Source of the DNA: a virus
Length of the DNA stretch: 42,797 nt
IMG/VR virus record: IMGVR_UViG_3300049893_003255
Span: 1 to 42,797 of that record
Direction: 5' to 3' (one strand)
Part shown: positions 18,845 to 26,165 of the stretch, one piece after another
Layout: each line of letters begins with the position of its first letter
How positions within the stretch are numbered: the stretch's first letter is position 1
Program-made: the position numbers and the translations under genes
Notes under the pieces: model-generated
The model's database searches: none
Told to the model about the DNA's origin: nothing
What the model saw: the letters and a program-made list of their open reading frames with translations, nothing else

Positions 18845-21613
18845 ATGACTATTGAACTATTGAAGAGGAATAATTTCTTTGATTTCATGCAAGTTAGTAC
18901 GGATGATTTGCGTGCAGAACAAGAATTTCATCTAGACAACACCGCATCCCTCGCTAATACTGTGGCAGGAAGTGGCATAATATTAGATTTTCCCACTGAG
19001 CCTATTATCTTTGATAGCGACTCACTGGATTCATTTCAACAAGGGCTGGTTGCATTAAATACTTTCGACGGCCAAGGGCTACTAAGTGAGCCGTATCTAT
19101 GTACTGACACCGTAGGGGGAAATCAACTTGCGGTGTCATTGTCAGATGCTAGAGTAGAGGGCGTTCTTAAGACATCAGTATTGATATTGGGTAAAACATT
19201 TGATGATAGCCTGATATATGAAATGATAGAGCTTAATGATAATACCTCAAAAGTAACACGCAATCATTTCATTGAAGTAGTTAATATTCTAACGCAAAAT
19301 TTACGTGGAAATGGCAACACATCTGTAGATGGATATGGATGTTTTAATGTTGGAGGGCGACTTGTTTTAACTGAGGCATCTTCATTTAGATTAGATCGTG
19401 GTTGCATTGCCGCAGAGCAAATTGCTGAACCAGACCTAAGATTAACATATTTCAAGACCTCAGAAACGGCAAATAGCTTACATGAAGAGCTGATATCAGC
19501 ACTGGGGCCATCAAATGATATAGATGACCTAAACGTCAATACTACCACTGCTACGACAAGAGAATTTACACAGGGGGCAGACACTGCCTTTATGTTAGCG
19601 CAGAAATTTAAAATGCGTGGCAATAATATTCAAAAGGTCTCATTAGCACTAGGATTATCATCAGGATCTTCATGGAGCGGTTCATTAGAAATAGGCATCA
19701 GGCCGTTGCTGGATACTGCTTCGGTATGTACTGATTATTTGCCAGATACCGAAATAGCATTTGATCCAGATGTTAATACTCTAGAAACAATAATCTTGAC
19801 AGAAGCGGATCTACTAAATCAAGGCGTTGTGCTTAGCTCTGATTATCAAATAGTGGATGTCATATTTTCAGGAACTAAATTAGGAAATCCTATTTTAAGT
19901 GGACTCGTTGACGGTCAATACTATGCAATCACACTTAGGCGACTAGGGTCAACTGCTACAGGTACCATTGTTACTCCAGAAGCGCGCAACTCAGATGCAG
20001 ATTTGCGACTAAGCGTATTTGACACCGGAGTGTGGACTGATGTATCTGATAAGTCATTGTGGTTTCAAGTGTGGACTGCCGGCGCATTTGCTGCCAGCGG
20101 AGCGGCATATGATACTGGAAGACTGATTGCTGAACCAAAAACAGAATTAAATGACAACGCTGTGACGGTGCAGCGATTTGCTGATAATATACCATTGGTA
20201 AATACATCTGAGGATGCAGAGAATTATATAATTCTTCAGAGCGCATTAGAATACTCTGATATCATAGCGCATCCTAGAACTGGAGACAGGCAGGCCACAA
20301 GGCAGTCCGATGTAGCACTTATTTCCGCATTAGAACAAGATAATGTTAGTGAATTATTTGACTCTGGACTAAAACCGTTGATTCTTGGGCGCATGATCGA
20401 TAAAAACCCGAAGAATAATCCGCAAATAACAGGCACATTAGACTATCCGGCACTAGCACAAGGCAATATAATAGATATCATAAATCCCGGTTCAGATCTA
20501 CTAGTGCAAAATGTAATTGGATCAACAATTATACCAAATACTTTGCAGCCAACTAAAAAGTATAGGATTATTGGACAAGATATTATTACTGATATTTATG
20601 GAGATCTTGATGGTGATGGTATCATCAGTATAGATGATGCTGCTAGGCTGATAGAACTTGACGGATATGCTCCAAATCTCAATCAAGGTACAGTATCCCC
20701 CACCATTCAACTTCAGGCAGTATTAGCTGGGTCAGTTAGCATAGCAGAGCTATTACGCGCAGATCTATCAAATGATGGATATGTTACATCAGCTGCAGAC
20801 GGCTATGAGATTACCGAATACTTAAATAACGGCACTGGGTTCACAGCGGGCTCATCATTTACACGTGTACGACTGACAGTAGAACCATTATTCAATCAGT
20901 TCTCTAAATTAACAGTTGACGCAGAATCAACATTAACAATACATGCAGAAGACTCTTCTCTAGTCAACAACACATCATTCTCATCATTAACTTTTCAGAT
21001 TGATTTTATACCCACATGGGACTGTGATAGTATTGAGGTAACCGATTTACGCAGATATACAACTACAACATTTATTGACTTTGATATTACAGATCTAGAA
21101 GCATCGCCAGAGAATGGAGGTCAGAATAGTACGTTTATCCCAGGCGACCTATATTTGACAGGTGGAGTGAAGAATCTTGATGGATCAGTACACTCTCTTG
21201 ATTTTGAAAAGAATATTATAGAGTTGGAACTTCCAACTGGTGATACGGTGGGAGAAATTAACATATTCTCATCATTAGTACTTGGCAAAATGAGGTTTTC
21301 TGATGGCACATATGTGTCTTCATCGGCCATAGCAGATAATCAAGTAAGATTCGAAGTGGCTATCAGTTCAATATCTAAAGACGTGGATGGATACGATTAT
21401 AATGATGGCTATTTTGTAGCAGATGAAATTGTTGGCACCTATATAGATCATAATACGGGATTACTACGTCTCCATTGTAAGAATATTAAAGAAAATAGTA
21501 CGCTCCCTCAGCTAAGAACGCGACTGTTAATTACAGTTAATCTAAAGAAGGCCGGATTTAAAGATGCTGTAACTAAAATATTATCATCTCAAATAGCAGA
21601 TCTTCTTGTGTAG
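18845..21613 (+). CDS. Tail-fibre-region protein with dockerin-like Ca2+ loop pair
   Basis: 922 residues, ATG preceded by AGAGGG. I do not recognise the overall family. Residues about 586-660 carry two calcium-loop motifs with dockerin spacing: D587-L-D589-G-D591-G592-I-I-S-I-D-D598, and D640-L-S642-N-D644-G-Y-V-T, with A651-D652 where an acidic residue would close the second loop. About 52 residues separate the loops, longer than in a classic dockerin. The flanking regions are beta-rich: a lectin-like segment about 240-290 (FKMRGNNIQKVSLAL) and C-terminal strands 660-922. Six DGY tripeptides link it in style to the preceding gene. It is last in the baseplate operon, so a receptor-binding or fibre role is likely but inferred. 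Confidence 0.62.
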   Translation: MTIELLKRNNFFDFMQVSTDDLRAEQEFHLDNTASLANTVAGSGIILDFPTEPIIFDSDSLDSFQQGLVALNTFDGQGLLSEPYLCTDTVGGNQLAVSLSDARVEGVLKTSVLILGKTFDDSLIYEMIELNDNTSKVTRNHFIEVVNILTQNLRGNGNTSVDGYGCFNVGGRLVLTEASSFRLDRGCIAAEQIAEPDLRLTYFKTSETANSLHEELISALGPSNDIDDLNVNTTTATTREFTQGADTAFMLAQKFKMRGNNIQKVSLALGLSSGSSWSGSLEIGIRPLLDTASVCTDYLPDTEIAFDPDVNTLETIILTEADLLNQGVVLSSDYQIVDVIFSGTKLGNPILSGLVDGQYYAITLRRLGSTATGTIVTPEARNSDADLRLSVFDTGVWTDVSDKSLWFQVWTAGAFAASGAAYDTGRLIAEPKTELNDNAVTVQRFADNIPLVNTSEDAENYIILQSALEYSDIIAHPRTGDRQATRQSDVALISALEQDNVSELFDSGLKPLILGRMIDKNPKNNPQITGTLDYPALAQGNIIDIINPGSDLLVQNVIGSTIIPNTLQPTKKYRIIGQDIITDIYGDLDGDGIISIDDAARLIELDGYAPNLNQGTVSPTIQLQAVLAGSVSIAELLRADLSNDGYVTSAADGYEITEYLNNGTGFTAGSSFTRVRLTVEPLFNQFSKLTVDAESTLTIHAEDSSLVNNTSFSSLTFQIDFIPTWDCDSIEVTDLRRYTTTTFIDFDITDLEASPENGGQNSTFIPGDLYLTGGVKNLDGSVHSLDFEKNIIELELPTGDTVGEINIFSSLVLGKMRFSDGTYVSSSAIADNQVRFEVAISSISKDVDGYDYNDGYFVADEIVGTYIDHNTGLLRLHCKNIKENSTLPQLRTRLLITVNLKKAGFKDAVTKILSSQIADLLV

Positions 21614-21644
21614 CATCTAACAACAAACAACAGAGAATATTCTT

Positions 21645-21701
21645 ATGCTGATATTAAAAACTATAGGTCCAAAGCCTAATGGTAAACTTATATCAGTATA
21701 A
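21645..21701 (+). CDS. Possible 18-residue leader peptide
   Basis: ATG to TAA frame reading MLILKTIGPKPNGKLISV, in the 116-base gap between the dockerin-like protein gene and the glycosyltransferase gene. Only a weak AGAG precedes it at about 10 bases. It overlaps the most upstream in-frame ATG (21679) of the glycosyltransferase frame, which is one reason to prefer the later start there. It could be a leader peptide or chance. Nothing else is visible in this gap. Confidence 0.15.
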   Translation: MLILKTIGPKPNGKLISV

Positions 21702-21729
21702 GAAATTTTATTTAATGGTAGGCAACAAG

Positions 21730-22890
21730 ATGAATATACGAAGCTATACCTGGGGAGCAGCTGACTTATCATGGTCAGTAGTAATGGAAGAGCTCCTGCA
21801 TACTGCAGAACTACATGGCCATAATGTAGATTTTATATCTACCAACGGCACAAAGGGAATGATGTATTGGGATGAGAGAAGAAATTCCTCAGCCATGCTT
21901 TCTGAGCGGAATATGCGCAGAAATGGTATACCATACGATTTGGACATCGTATTTACTGTGCCACAAAACTTTCCACAAAGATTCCTTCACTCATCTAAAG
22001 TAAAGATGGCGCTATATGACTACGAGTCTAGTCATATGCCAGCACTATGGAAGCAATTTTATCATTTAGTTGATTTTGTACTACCATCAAGCAAGTATGT
22101 AGCAGATATGTTTCGTCGCAATGGTTGTCCATCAGAGAAGATACAGGTAGTACATCACGGAATAGATTTAAATGCATTTAATCCTACAGTATCTCCTGTG
22201 ACGCTATCTACACAAAAAAAATTTAAATTTCTCTGCGTAGCAGCTCCGCATTACAGGAAGCAATTGCCAGCATTACTAGATATATATTGTCAGACATTCA
22301 CTGCATCAGATGATGTATCACTAGTATTAAAGACTAAGATATTTAGTAACGGAGAGCAGATTAAGCCATTTGAGGTTGATCTGAGACCGGTTATAAATAA
22401 GTTAACGAAGCGGTATGGGGCGAAGATGCCAGATATTTGCATTGTTAATCAAAAGATTGAGAATATGGCCGCATTATACACCGCCTGCAACTCATTTGCA
22501 CTAATGACAGCATCAGAGGGATGGGGAATGCCATTTCTTGAGGCGATAGCATGCGGACTACCAGTAATAGCTCCACGATTTGGAGGACAATTAGATTTTT
22601 TAAATGACTCAAATGCATTACTTACTAAATGCGGAGTAAGAAAAGCATTGCCGCAAGAGCAGTATTGGGGAGTGACTCCCGGAGCAACAACGGGAAACCC
22701 AGACCCAGTCGACTTCGGTGCGACTATGCGACATGTATACGATAATTATGATCAGGTCTGCTCTAAACTAAAACCAGAAATGAGTAACAGCATTATAAAT
22801 TATACTTGGGATCTTGCTTTTGATAAGATCTACAATTTAGCCAAATCAACTGGGAGGCTTATTGAAGAGGAAGGAAAAGAAAGAGGGTAA
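21730..22890 (+). CDS. GT4-family glycosyltransferase (GT-B fold)
   Basis: 386 residues from the ATG at 21730; in-frame ATGs at 21679 and 21715 also exist but have no ribosome site, while AGG at 21720-21722 sits about seven bases before 21730 and MNIRSYTW is a natural first strand. The C-terminal Rossmann domain shows the GT4 E-x7-E motif, E263-GWGMPFL-E271, followed by AIACGLPVIAPRFGG. The domain start is marked by FKFLCVAAPHYRKQ, and VHHGIDLNAFNP is the typical interdomain phrase. It should transfer a sugar from a nucleotide-sugar donor with retention; the acceptor is unknown. It opens the sugar cassette directly behind the tail-fibre genes, so fibres, host glycans or modified bases are all candidate acceptors. 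Confidence 0.85.
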   Translation: MNIRSYTWGAADLSWSVVMEELLHTAELHGHNVDFISTNGTKGMMYWDERRNSSAMLSERNMRRNGIPYDLDIVFTVPQNFPQRFLHSSKVKMALYDYESSHMPALWKQFYHLVDFVLPSSKYVADMFRRNGCPSEKIQVVHHGIDLNAFNPTVSPVTLSTQKKFKFLCVAAPHYRKQLPALLDIYCQTFTASDDVSLVLKTKIFSNGEQIKPFEVDLRPVINKLTKRYGAKMPDICIVNQKIENMAALYTACNSFALMTASEGWGMPFLEAIACGLPVIAPRFGGQLDFLNDSNALLTKCGVRKALPQEQYWGVTPGATTGNPDPVDFGATMRHVYDNYDQVCSKLKPEMSNSIINYTWDLAFDKIYNLAKSTGRLIEEEGKERG

Positions 22891-23008
22891 TGGCATATAT
22901 AAACTTGTTAGATGGACATACTTAGGTACTAAAATAGTCTGCAGTGATATACAGGAGTATCCTGACACCTCAAAAAAAGAGGGGCGCGACAGTGTTAAAG
23001 GTAAATAA
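22862..23008 (+). CDS. Possible 48-residue small protein overlapping both neighbours
   Basis: Frame starting at TTG 22862 with GGGAGG at 22852-22857 upstream (four-base spacer), ending in TAA at 23006-23008. It overlaps the glycosyltransferase end by 29 bases, fills an otherwise empty ~100-base gap and overlaps the start of the next gene. The product would begin very basic (KRKEKKEG), then IYKLVRWTYLGTKIVC and a charged tail. The gap is unusually long for this compact operon, which argues for something there. No family is recognised; chance is a real possibility. Confidence 0.3.
   Translation: MKRKEKKEGNGIYKLVRWTYLGTKIVCSDIQEYPDTSKKEGRDSVKGK
22979..22984 (+). promoter_or_regulatory. Shine-Dalgarno site deciding the GTG start at 22992
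   Basis: GAGGGG, seven bases before GTG 22992. An alternative upstream GTG at 22944 in the same frame has no comparable site, so the shorter protein is preferred. Confidence 0.65.
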
Positions 23009-23462
23009 GACAGAAAAGGTGCATATCTCTAACATAGTCGCAACACTTAATAGAAGTGCGCATGATTACGTTTTATATGAAAAGCATAAACGTACTATAG
23101 ATGAGATAGAAGCTGAGTTATCAAGCTGGCTAATAGTTACTGAAGATAGTTCATCACCGGTAGCCTTTATTAAGATAGGTAATATAGACTGGATAAGTCG
23201 TACGCTGCAATATACATTGGTATATAATTCCAATATAGCACATCGTGAACTCCTTATATGCGCAACAGAATATCTATTTAGTACATATAATTGCGCCAAA
23301 ATGTTTACTGAAATTAGATATGATCGCAGTGAGATAATAAAAGATCATATTTATATAGGCGGTAATATAGAGGTAAGGAAGAGGCAGCACTTATATGTGG
23401 ACGGAAAATACATACATGTGGTAGAGGTAGCCGTATTTCAAAATGAGTTTAAAAATGAATGA
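22992..23462 (+). CDS. GNAT-like protein, degenerate (first of a tandem pair)
   Basis: 156 residues from GTG 22992, chosen for its GAGGGG site. The order of elements follows a GNAT N-acetyltransferase: a strand pair around residues 55-80 (SPVAFIKIGNIDW, TLQYTLVY), a helix (RELLICATEYLFSTY), then NCAKMFTEIRY and a C-terminal strand. The phrase GNIDWISR matches TNIDWSSR in the next gene, so the two look like diverged duplicates. The acetyl-CoA pyrophosphate loop (usually Q/R-x-x-G-x-G/A) is not recognisable, so catalytic activity is doubtful. RimJ/RimL- and PseH-type sugar acetyltransferases are the nearest style. It may act on, or bind, the sugar made by this cassette. Confidence 0.5.
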   Translation: MLKVNKTEKVHISNIVATLNRSAHDYVLYEKHKRTIDEIEAELSSWLIVTEDSSSPVAFIKIGNIDWISRTLQYTLVYNSNIAHRELLICATEYLFSTYNCAKMFTEIRYDRSEIIKDHIYIGGNIEVRKRQHLYVDGKYIHVVEVAVFQNEFKNE

Positions 23463-24012
23463 TCTGCATGTGGAGTTATCGCAAATAGATAGGTCAGATA
23501 TTCATACAATAAAGGGCATAATTGGCTCAGGATTCGTAGATTTATTAAATACAAATACTGAGTTTAATCACATGAACTTTATCGAGTGGTATGGAGATGT
23601 ACTGTCTCGTAATAAACATATTTTTGCAATTAGAGTATCTAAGGCTGATGGTGGCGCAGCTGGGCGCAGCTGGCTTGTAGGAATATGCGGCATCACTAAT
23701 ATTGACTGGTCCAGTCGACATGGGCAAATAATATTTATCATGGTTGACAAGGATGGACATAAGAGTACGCTACAAAATCATCCAGCATCACAACATGCGT
23801 TTAAACAGCTAATACATTATGCATTCAAGGAGCTATGCTTAAATAAAATTTGGATAAGCTCATTGAGTAATAATAATATAGCTGATGTGCTTAATATACA
23901 TGGATTCACTGCAGATGGGATTAGACGAAAGCATGTGTTTATCAAAGGACGATATCGCGATGAGTCAATCTTCTCATTGACTATGAGAGAATTTATTGAG
24001 GGAACAAAGTGA
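23443..24012 (+). CDS. GNAT-family N-acetyltransferase (RimL/PseH style)
   Basis: 189 residues from ATG 23443, overlapping the previous gene by 20 bases; ATG 23455 is an alternative. The sequence follows the GNAT layout: strands WLVGICGITNIDW and HGQIIFIMVDKDG, helix ASQHAFKQLIHYAFKELCLNKIW, then NNNIADVLNIHGFTADGIRRKHVFIKGRYRD, the standard 'N-x-x-x...GF-x-x-x-G-x-x-R...G-x-Y-x-D' ending of RimL/PseH-type enzymes. The pyrophosphate loop normally written R-x-x-G-x-A is replaced by GHKSTLQNHPAS, so the cofactor site is altered. Neighbours are sugar enzymes, so an amino-sugar is the most plausible substrate (inference). Confidence 0.72.
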   Translation: MSLKMNDLHVELSQIDRSDIHTIKGIIGSGFVDLLNTNTEFNHMNFIEWYGDVLSRNKHIFAIRVSKADGGAAGRSWLVGICGITNIDWSSRHGQIIFIMVDKDGHKSTLQNHPASQHAFKQLIHYAFKELCLNKIWISSLSNNNIADVLNIHGFTADGIRRKHVFIKGRYRDESIFSLTMREFIEGTK

Positions 24013-24698
24013 TAGGATTGATAGTTTTAGGTAGCCTTCGTGAATCGACATGGGATTGGAAGCTGCTATATAGAATAGCAGGCAAAACAATATTAGAGCA
24101 CACTATTTCACTGGCTTCAGAAGTAGAAGTAGCACATAAAATCATCGTATGTCTAGACTACAAGGATATGCCGCATATACACGGTACGGCATTTTCAACA
24201 TCATCACTAAATAAATCAATCCTACAAACAGATGAGCGTATAAAGCTACATTTTTCTGATAAAAGTGACTGGATAGGTAAGGTATATGAGGCCTGTATTA
24301 AACATTCATTGACCTCCATATGTATTATTAATGCTGATAGCGTATTAATACCTCCGGGTTTAATAAAAGAATGTATTATGAAACATATGCTTACAGGGCA
24401 GCCAGTAAGAACATCCGGATATCCTGCCGGCATAGAAGCATCCGTGATGCCATTCTATACATTAGCAAACTTATATAGATATCGAGACCACCATAAGCAA
24501 AAAGCAGAGGTATTCAAACAAATACCGTGGACGTCACTTATAAATACTAATGATGGACCATATTATATATATAATGGAATAGAAGATTTGCGATTTGCTA
24601 ATAAATCCAATGCTGCAATGTTAGAGGCATTCCTAACTGACATAGCAGCTGGGGCAGACTTAAGTAATTTACTGCAAGACTGGCATGAACAAGAATAA
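24009..24698 (+). CDS. SpsF/NeuA-like nucleotidyltransferase, modified signature
   Basis: 229 residues from a GTG overlapping the previous TGA (GTGA). The N-terminus aligns by eye with the CTP-transferase fold of SpsF, KdsB, NeuA and PseF enzymes, which make CMP-activated sugars: LIVLGSLRESTWDWKLLYR, then IAGKTILEHTISLA. Here the usual nucleotide-binding phrase R-x-G-S-T-R-L-P-G-K is changed to LRESTWDWK, keeping only the final lysine. INADSVLIPPGLI corresponds to the GDxPLIDPxxI metal/nucleotide region, with the first Asp kept in altered context. The altered signature means the activity could be lost or changed. It lies between the acetyltransferase and a possible MptE/DUF115-like gene. Confidence 0.6.
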   Translation: MIGLIVLGSLRESTWDWKLLYRIAGKTILEHTISLASEVEVAHKIIVCLDYKDMPHIHGTAFSTSSLNKSILQTDERIKLHFSDKSDWIGKVYEACIKHSLTSICIINADSVLIPPGLIKECIMKHMLTGQPVRTSGYPAGIEASVMPFYTLANLYRYRDHHKQKAEVFKQIPWTSLINTNDGPYYIYNGIEDLRFANKSNAAMLEAFLTDIAAGADLSNLLQDWHEQE

Positions 24699-25290
24699 TT
24701 TACATGAAAATCATAGTTCAGCGATAAACGTCTCTGCGCTGTGCGGCTCAATGCTTGGAAAGCGCGTCCTAGTGCTAGATAAGTATATGCCTACCATGCC
24801 ATACTCCACACTTAAGGCTTTTTTTGATGTAATTATCGCTGTAGGGGAGGAGGCAGCAGAATACTGTATCCAACCAGATATATTTATATCAACTAGGCTA
24901 AATCCACATGTTAATGGCATACTAGATTTAACCCCATATAATAAATACAGATACTCCATACTATGCATCACCCACTCAGAAGTAGCTTTTTTACTAAAAA
25001 TGGCTAAGTATCATACATCCCATGTGCTTTTATGGCAGCCAATGGACGTGCCATTATCGGAATTAGCAGCAGTATATAAGACAATACCATATGGGCTAAA
25101 TGCAGAGGATCCAGGAGTGCATTTGGCTATGATAGCTGGGTCTACTAACATCTATTCATCCTCAATATATAAAGATGAGCTAGATACGAGACTTGATAAG
25201 TTAATTAATGCAAAGCGAGGCTATATGCCAGCAAATATCCTACGCCCCACACGACCTCCATTCTTAGAAGAGGCAAAGTTTATAGGATAG
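24685..25290 (+). CDS. Unknown cassette protein, possibly MptE/DUF115-like
   Basis: 201 residues; ATG overlaps the previous gene by 14 bases. Not confidently recognised. Residues about 20-75 follow a pattern seen in DUF115/MptE-like Rossmann domains: LGKRVLVLDKYMP, a helix LKAFFDVIIAVGEEA, then IQPDIFISTRLNP, comparable to 'K-P-x-L-I-V...L-K-x-x-x-x-I-I-A-x-x-x-A...I-x-P-D-x-x-x-x-x-D'. The normal 'G-x-G-P-S' loop is not present. Later segments (YSILCITHSEVAFLL, VHLAMIAGSTNIY) fit an alpha/beta fold. DUF115 proteins include Maf flagellin glycosyltransferases, which would suit this cassette, but that link is speculative. Confidence 0.45.
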   Translation: MNKNNLHENHSSAINVSALCGSMLGKRVLVLDKYMPTMPYSTLKAFFDVIIAVGEEAAEYCIQPDIFISTRLNPHVNGILDLTPYNKYRYSILCITHSEVAFLLKMAKYHTSHVLLWQPMDVPLSELAAVYKTIPYGLNAEDPGVHLAMIAGSTNIYSSSIYKDELDTRLDKLINAKRGYMPANILRPTRPPFLEEAKFIG

Positions 25291-25295
25291 GAGGT
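25289..25295 (+). promoter_or_regulatory. Strong Shine-Dalgarno site before a TTG start
   Basis: AGGAGGT overlapping the previous stop codon and ending three bases before TTG 25299. Its strength supports TTG as the start of the SDR gene, for which no nearby in-frame ATG exists. Confidence 0.6.
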
Positions 25296-25298
25296 AGT

Positions 25299-26165
25299 TT
25301 GTCAAAAATATTAATAATAGGCGGAGCATCAGGACTGGGCGCCAGCTTAGCAGCATCATTATTGCAGAGAACTCAGTATAATATCACTACTATCGATGAT
25401 CTTCGCGTAGAACCTACTCTACAAAATTTACAATTTGCCATGTCCCATAAAAAAGGCGATAGACATAGATTTCACTTAACATCTTTAAGCGATCAGCATA
25501 TAGCTAAAAGATTATTTGAAATTGAGAAACCAGATACGATAATCTTTTGCAAGACCCCAGAGAGCACTGCATATCATCAGTCTTTAGTACAAGCATTGTG
25601 TCACGCCAAGTCACATAAAATTCGCCTACTATACATCGTACCACACTCATGGTCATCCGAGCGAAATGAATCTTATAGCTACGGAGTGGAGATTTGCAGA
25701 TCGGAAAGCAATATAGGCATAAGCAGTATACTGCATACGTGTAGGATTTATGGGCCACGACAAGAGTCGGGAGATCCAATGATTGAAGCCATGGGGCAGA
25801 TTATCGCCGGTAAGTGGCCCAATATGTCACATTTTTCTCATGCACCCGAACATTGGCTTTATATAAAAGATCTATTAACTGCGATAGAATACATACTAGC
25901 CTCGCAAAATATAGAAAATGAATATAAGGTAGTACCCAATAGATCTTCTAGTGAATATGATGTAATCACATATTTACAAAAAATCGGAGATGGAACAAGG
26001 CCTGCTGTAATCAAAGAAGAAATTACAGCATCGACGGACTCCTCCTCCATTTACGCATTAGGCTGGAATCAGAAATATGCCTTGCGAGAGGCGCTAGAAC
26101 ACACTCTGTCCTGGTACGCAGTAAATGCATGGGCACTAAATGGAAGCAGCTATGAGTGCAAATAA
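25299..26165 (+). CDS. Extended SDR / NAD-dependent epimerase-dehydratase-like, catalytic Lys absent
   Basis: 288 residues from TTG 25299. The N-terminus is a Rossmann NAD(P) loop, ILIIGGASGLGASLA (G8-G9-x-x-G12-x-G14), followed by strand-end Asp33-Asp34. The C-terminal half has the RmlB-type phrase CRIYGPRQ, then WLYIKDLLTAIEYIL in place of the usual Y/F-V-x-D-x-x-x-A. The Y-x-x-x-K catalytic pair is not evident: the expected region reads YSYGVEICRSE (residues 126-136) with no lysine. It may therefore bind a nucleotide-sugar without ordinary 4,6-dehydratase or epimerase chemistry, or use another residue. It is the last gene of the sugar cassette and overlaps the tubulin gene. Confidence 0.72.
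   Translation: MSKILIIGGASGLGASLAASLLQRTQYNITTIDDLRVEPTLQNLQFAMSHKKGDRHRFHLTSLSDQHIAKRLFEIEKPDTIIFCKTPESTAYHQSLVQALCHAKSHKIRLLYIVPHSWSSERNESYSYGVEICRSESNIGISSILHTCRIYGPRQESGDPMIEAMGQIIAGKWPNMSHFSHAPEHWLYIKDLLTAIEYILASQNIENEYKVVPNRSSSEYDVITYLQKIGDGTRPAVIKEEITASTDSSSIYALGWNQKYALREALEHTLSWYAVNAWALNGSSYECK

Noticed and set aside
18845-21613. Cellulosomal protein of bacterial origin
   Set aside because: Only the dockerin-like loop pair matches; there is no glycosidase domain, and the gene is embedded in a phage baseplate operon.
22944-22991. GTG 22944 as the start of the first GNAT-like gene
   Set aside because: The extra residues are not part of the fold and GTG 22992 has a far better ribosome site.
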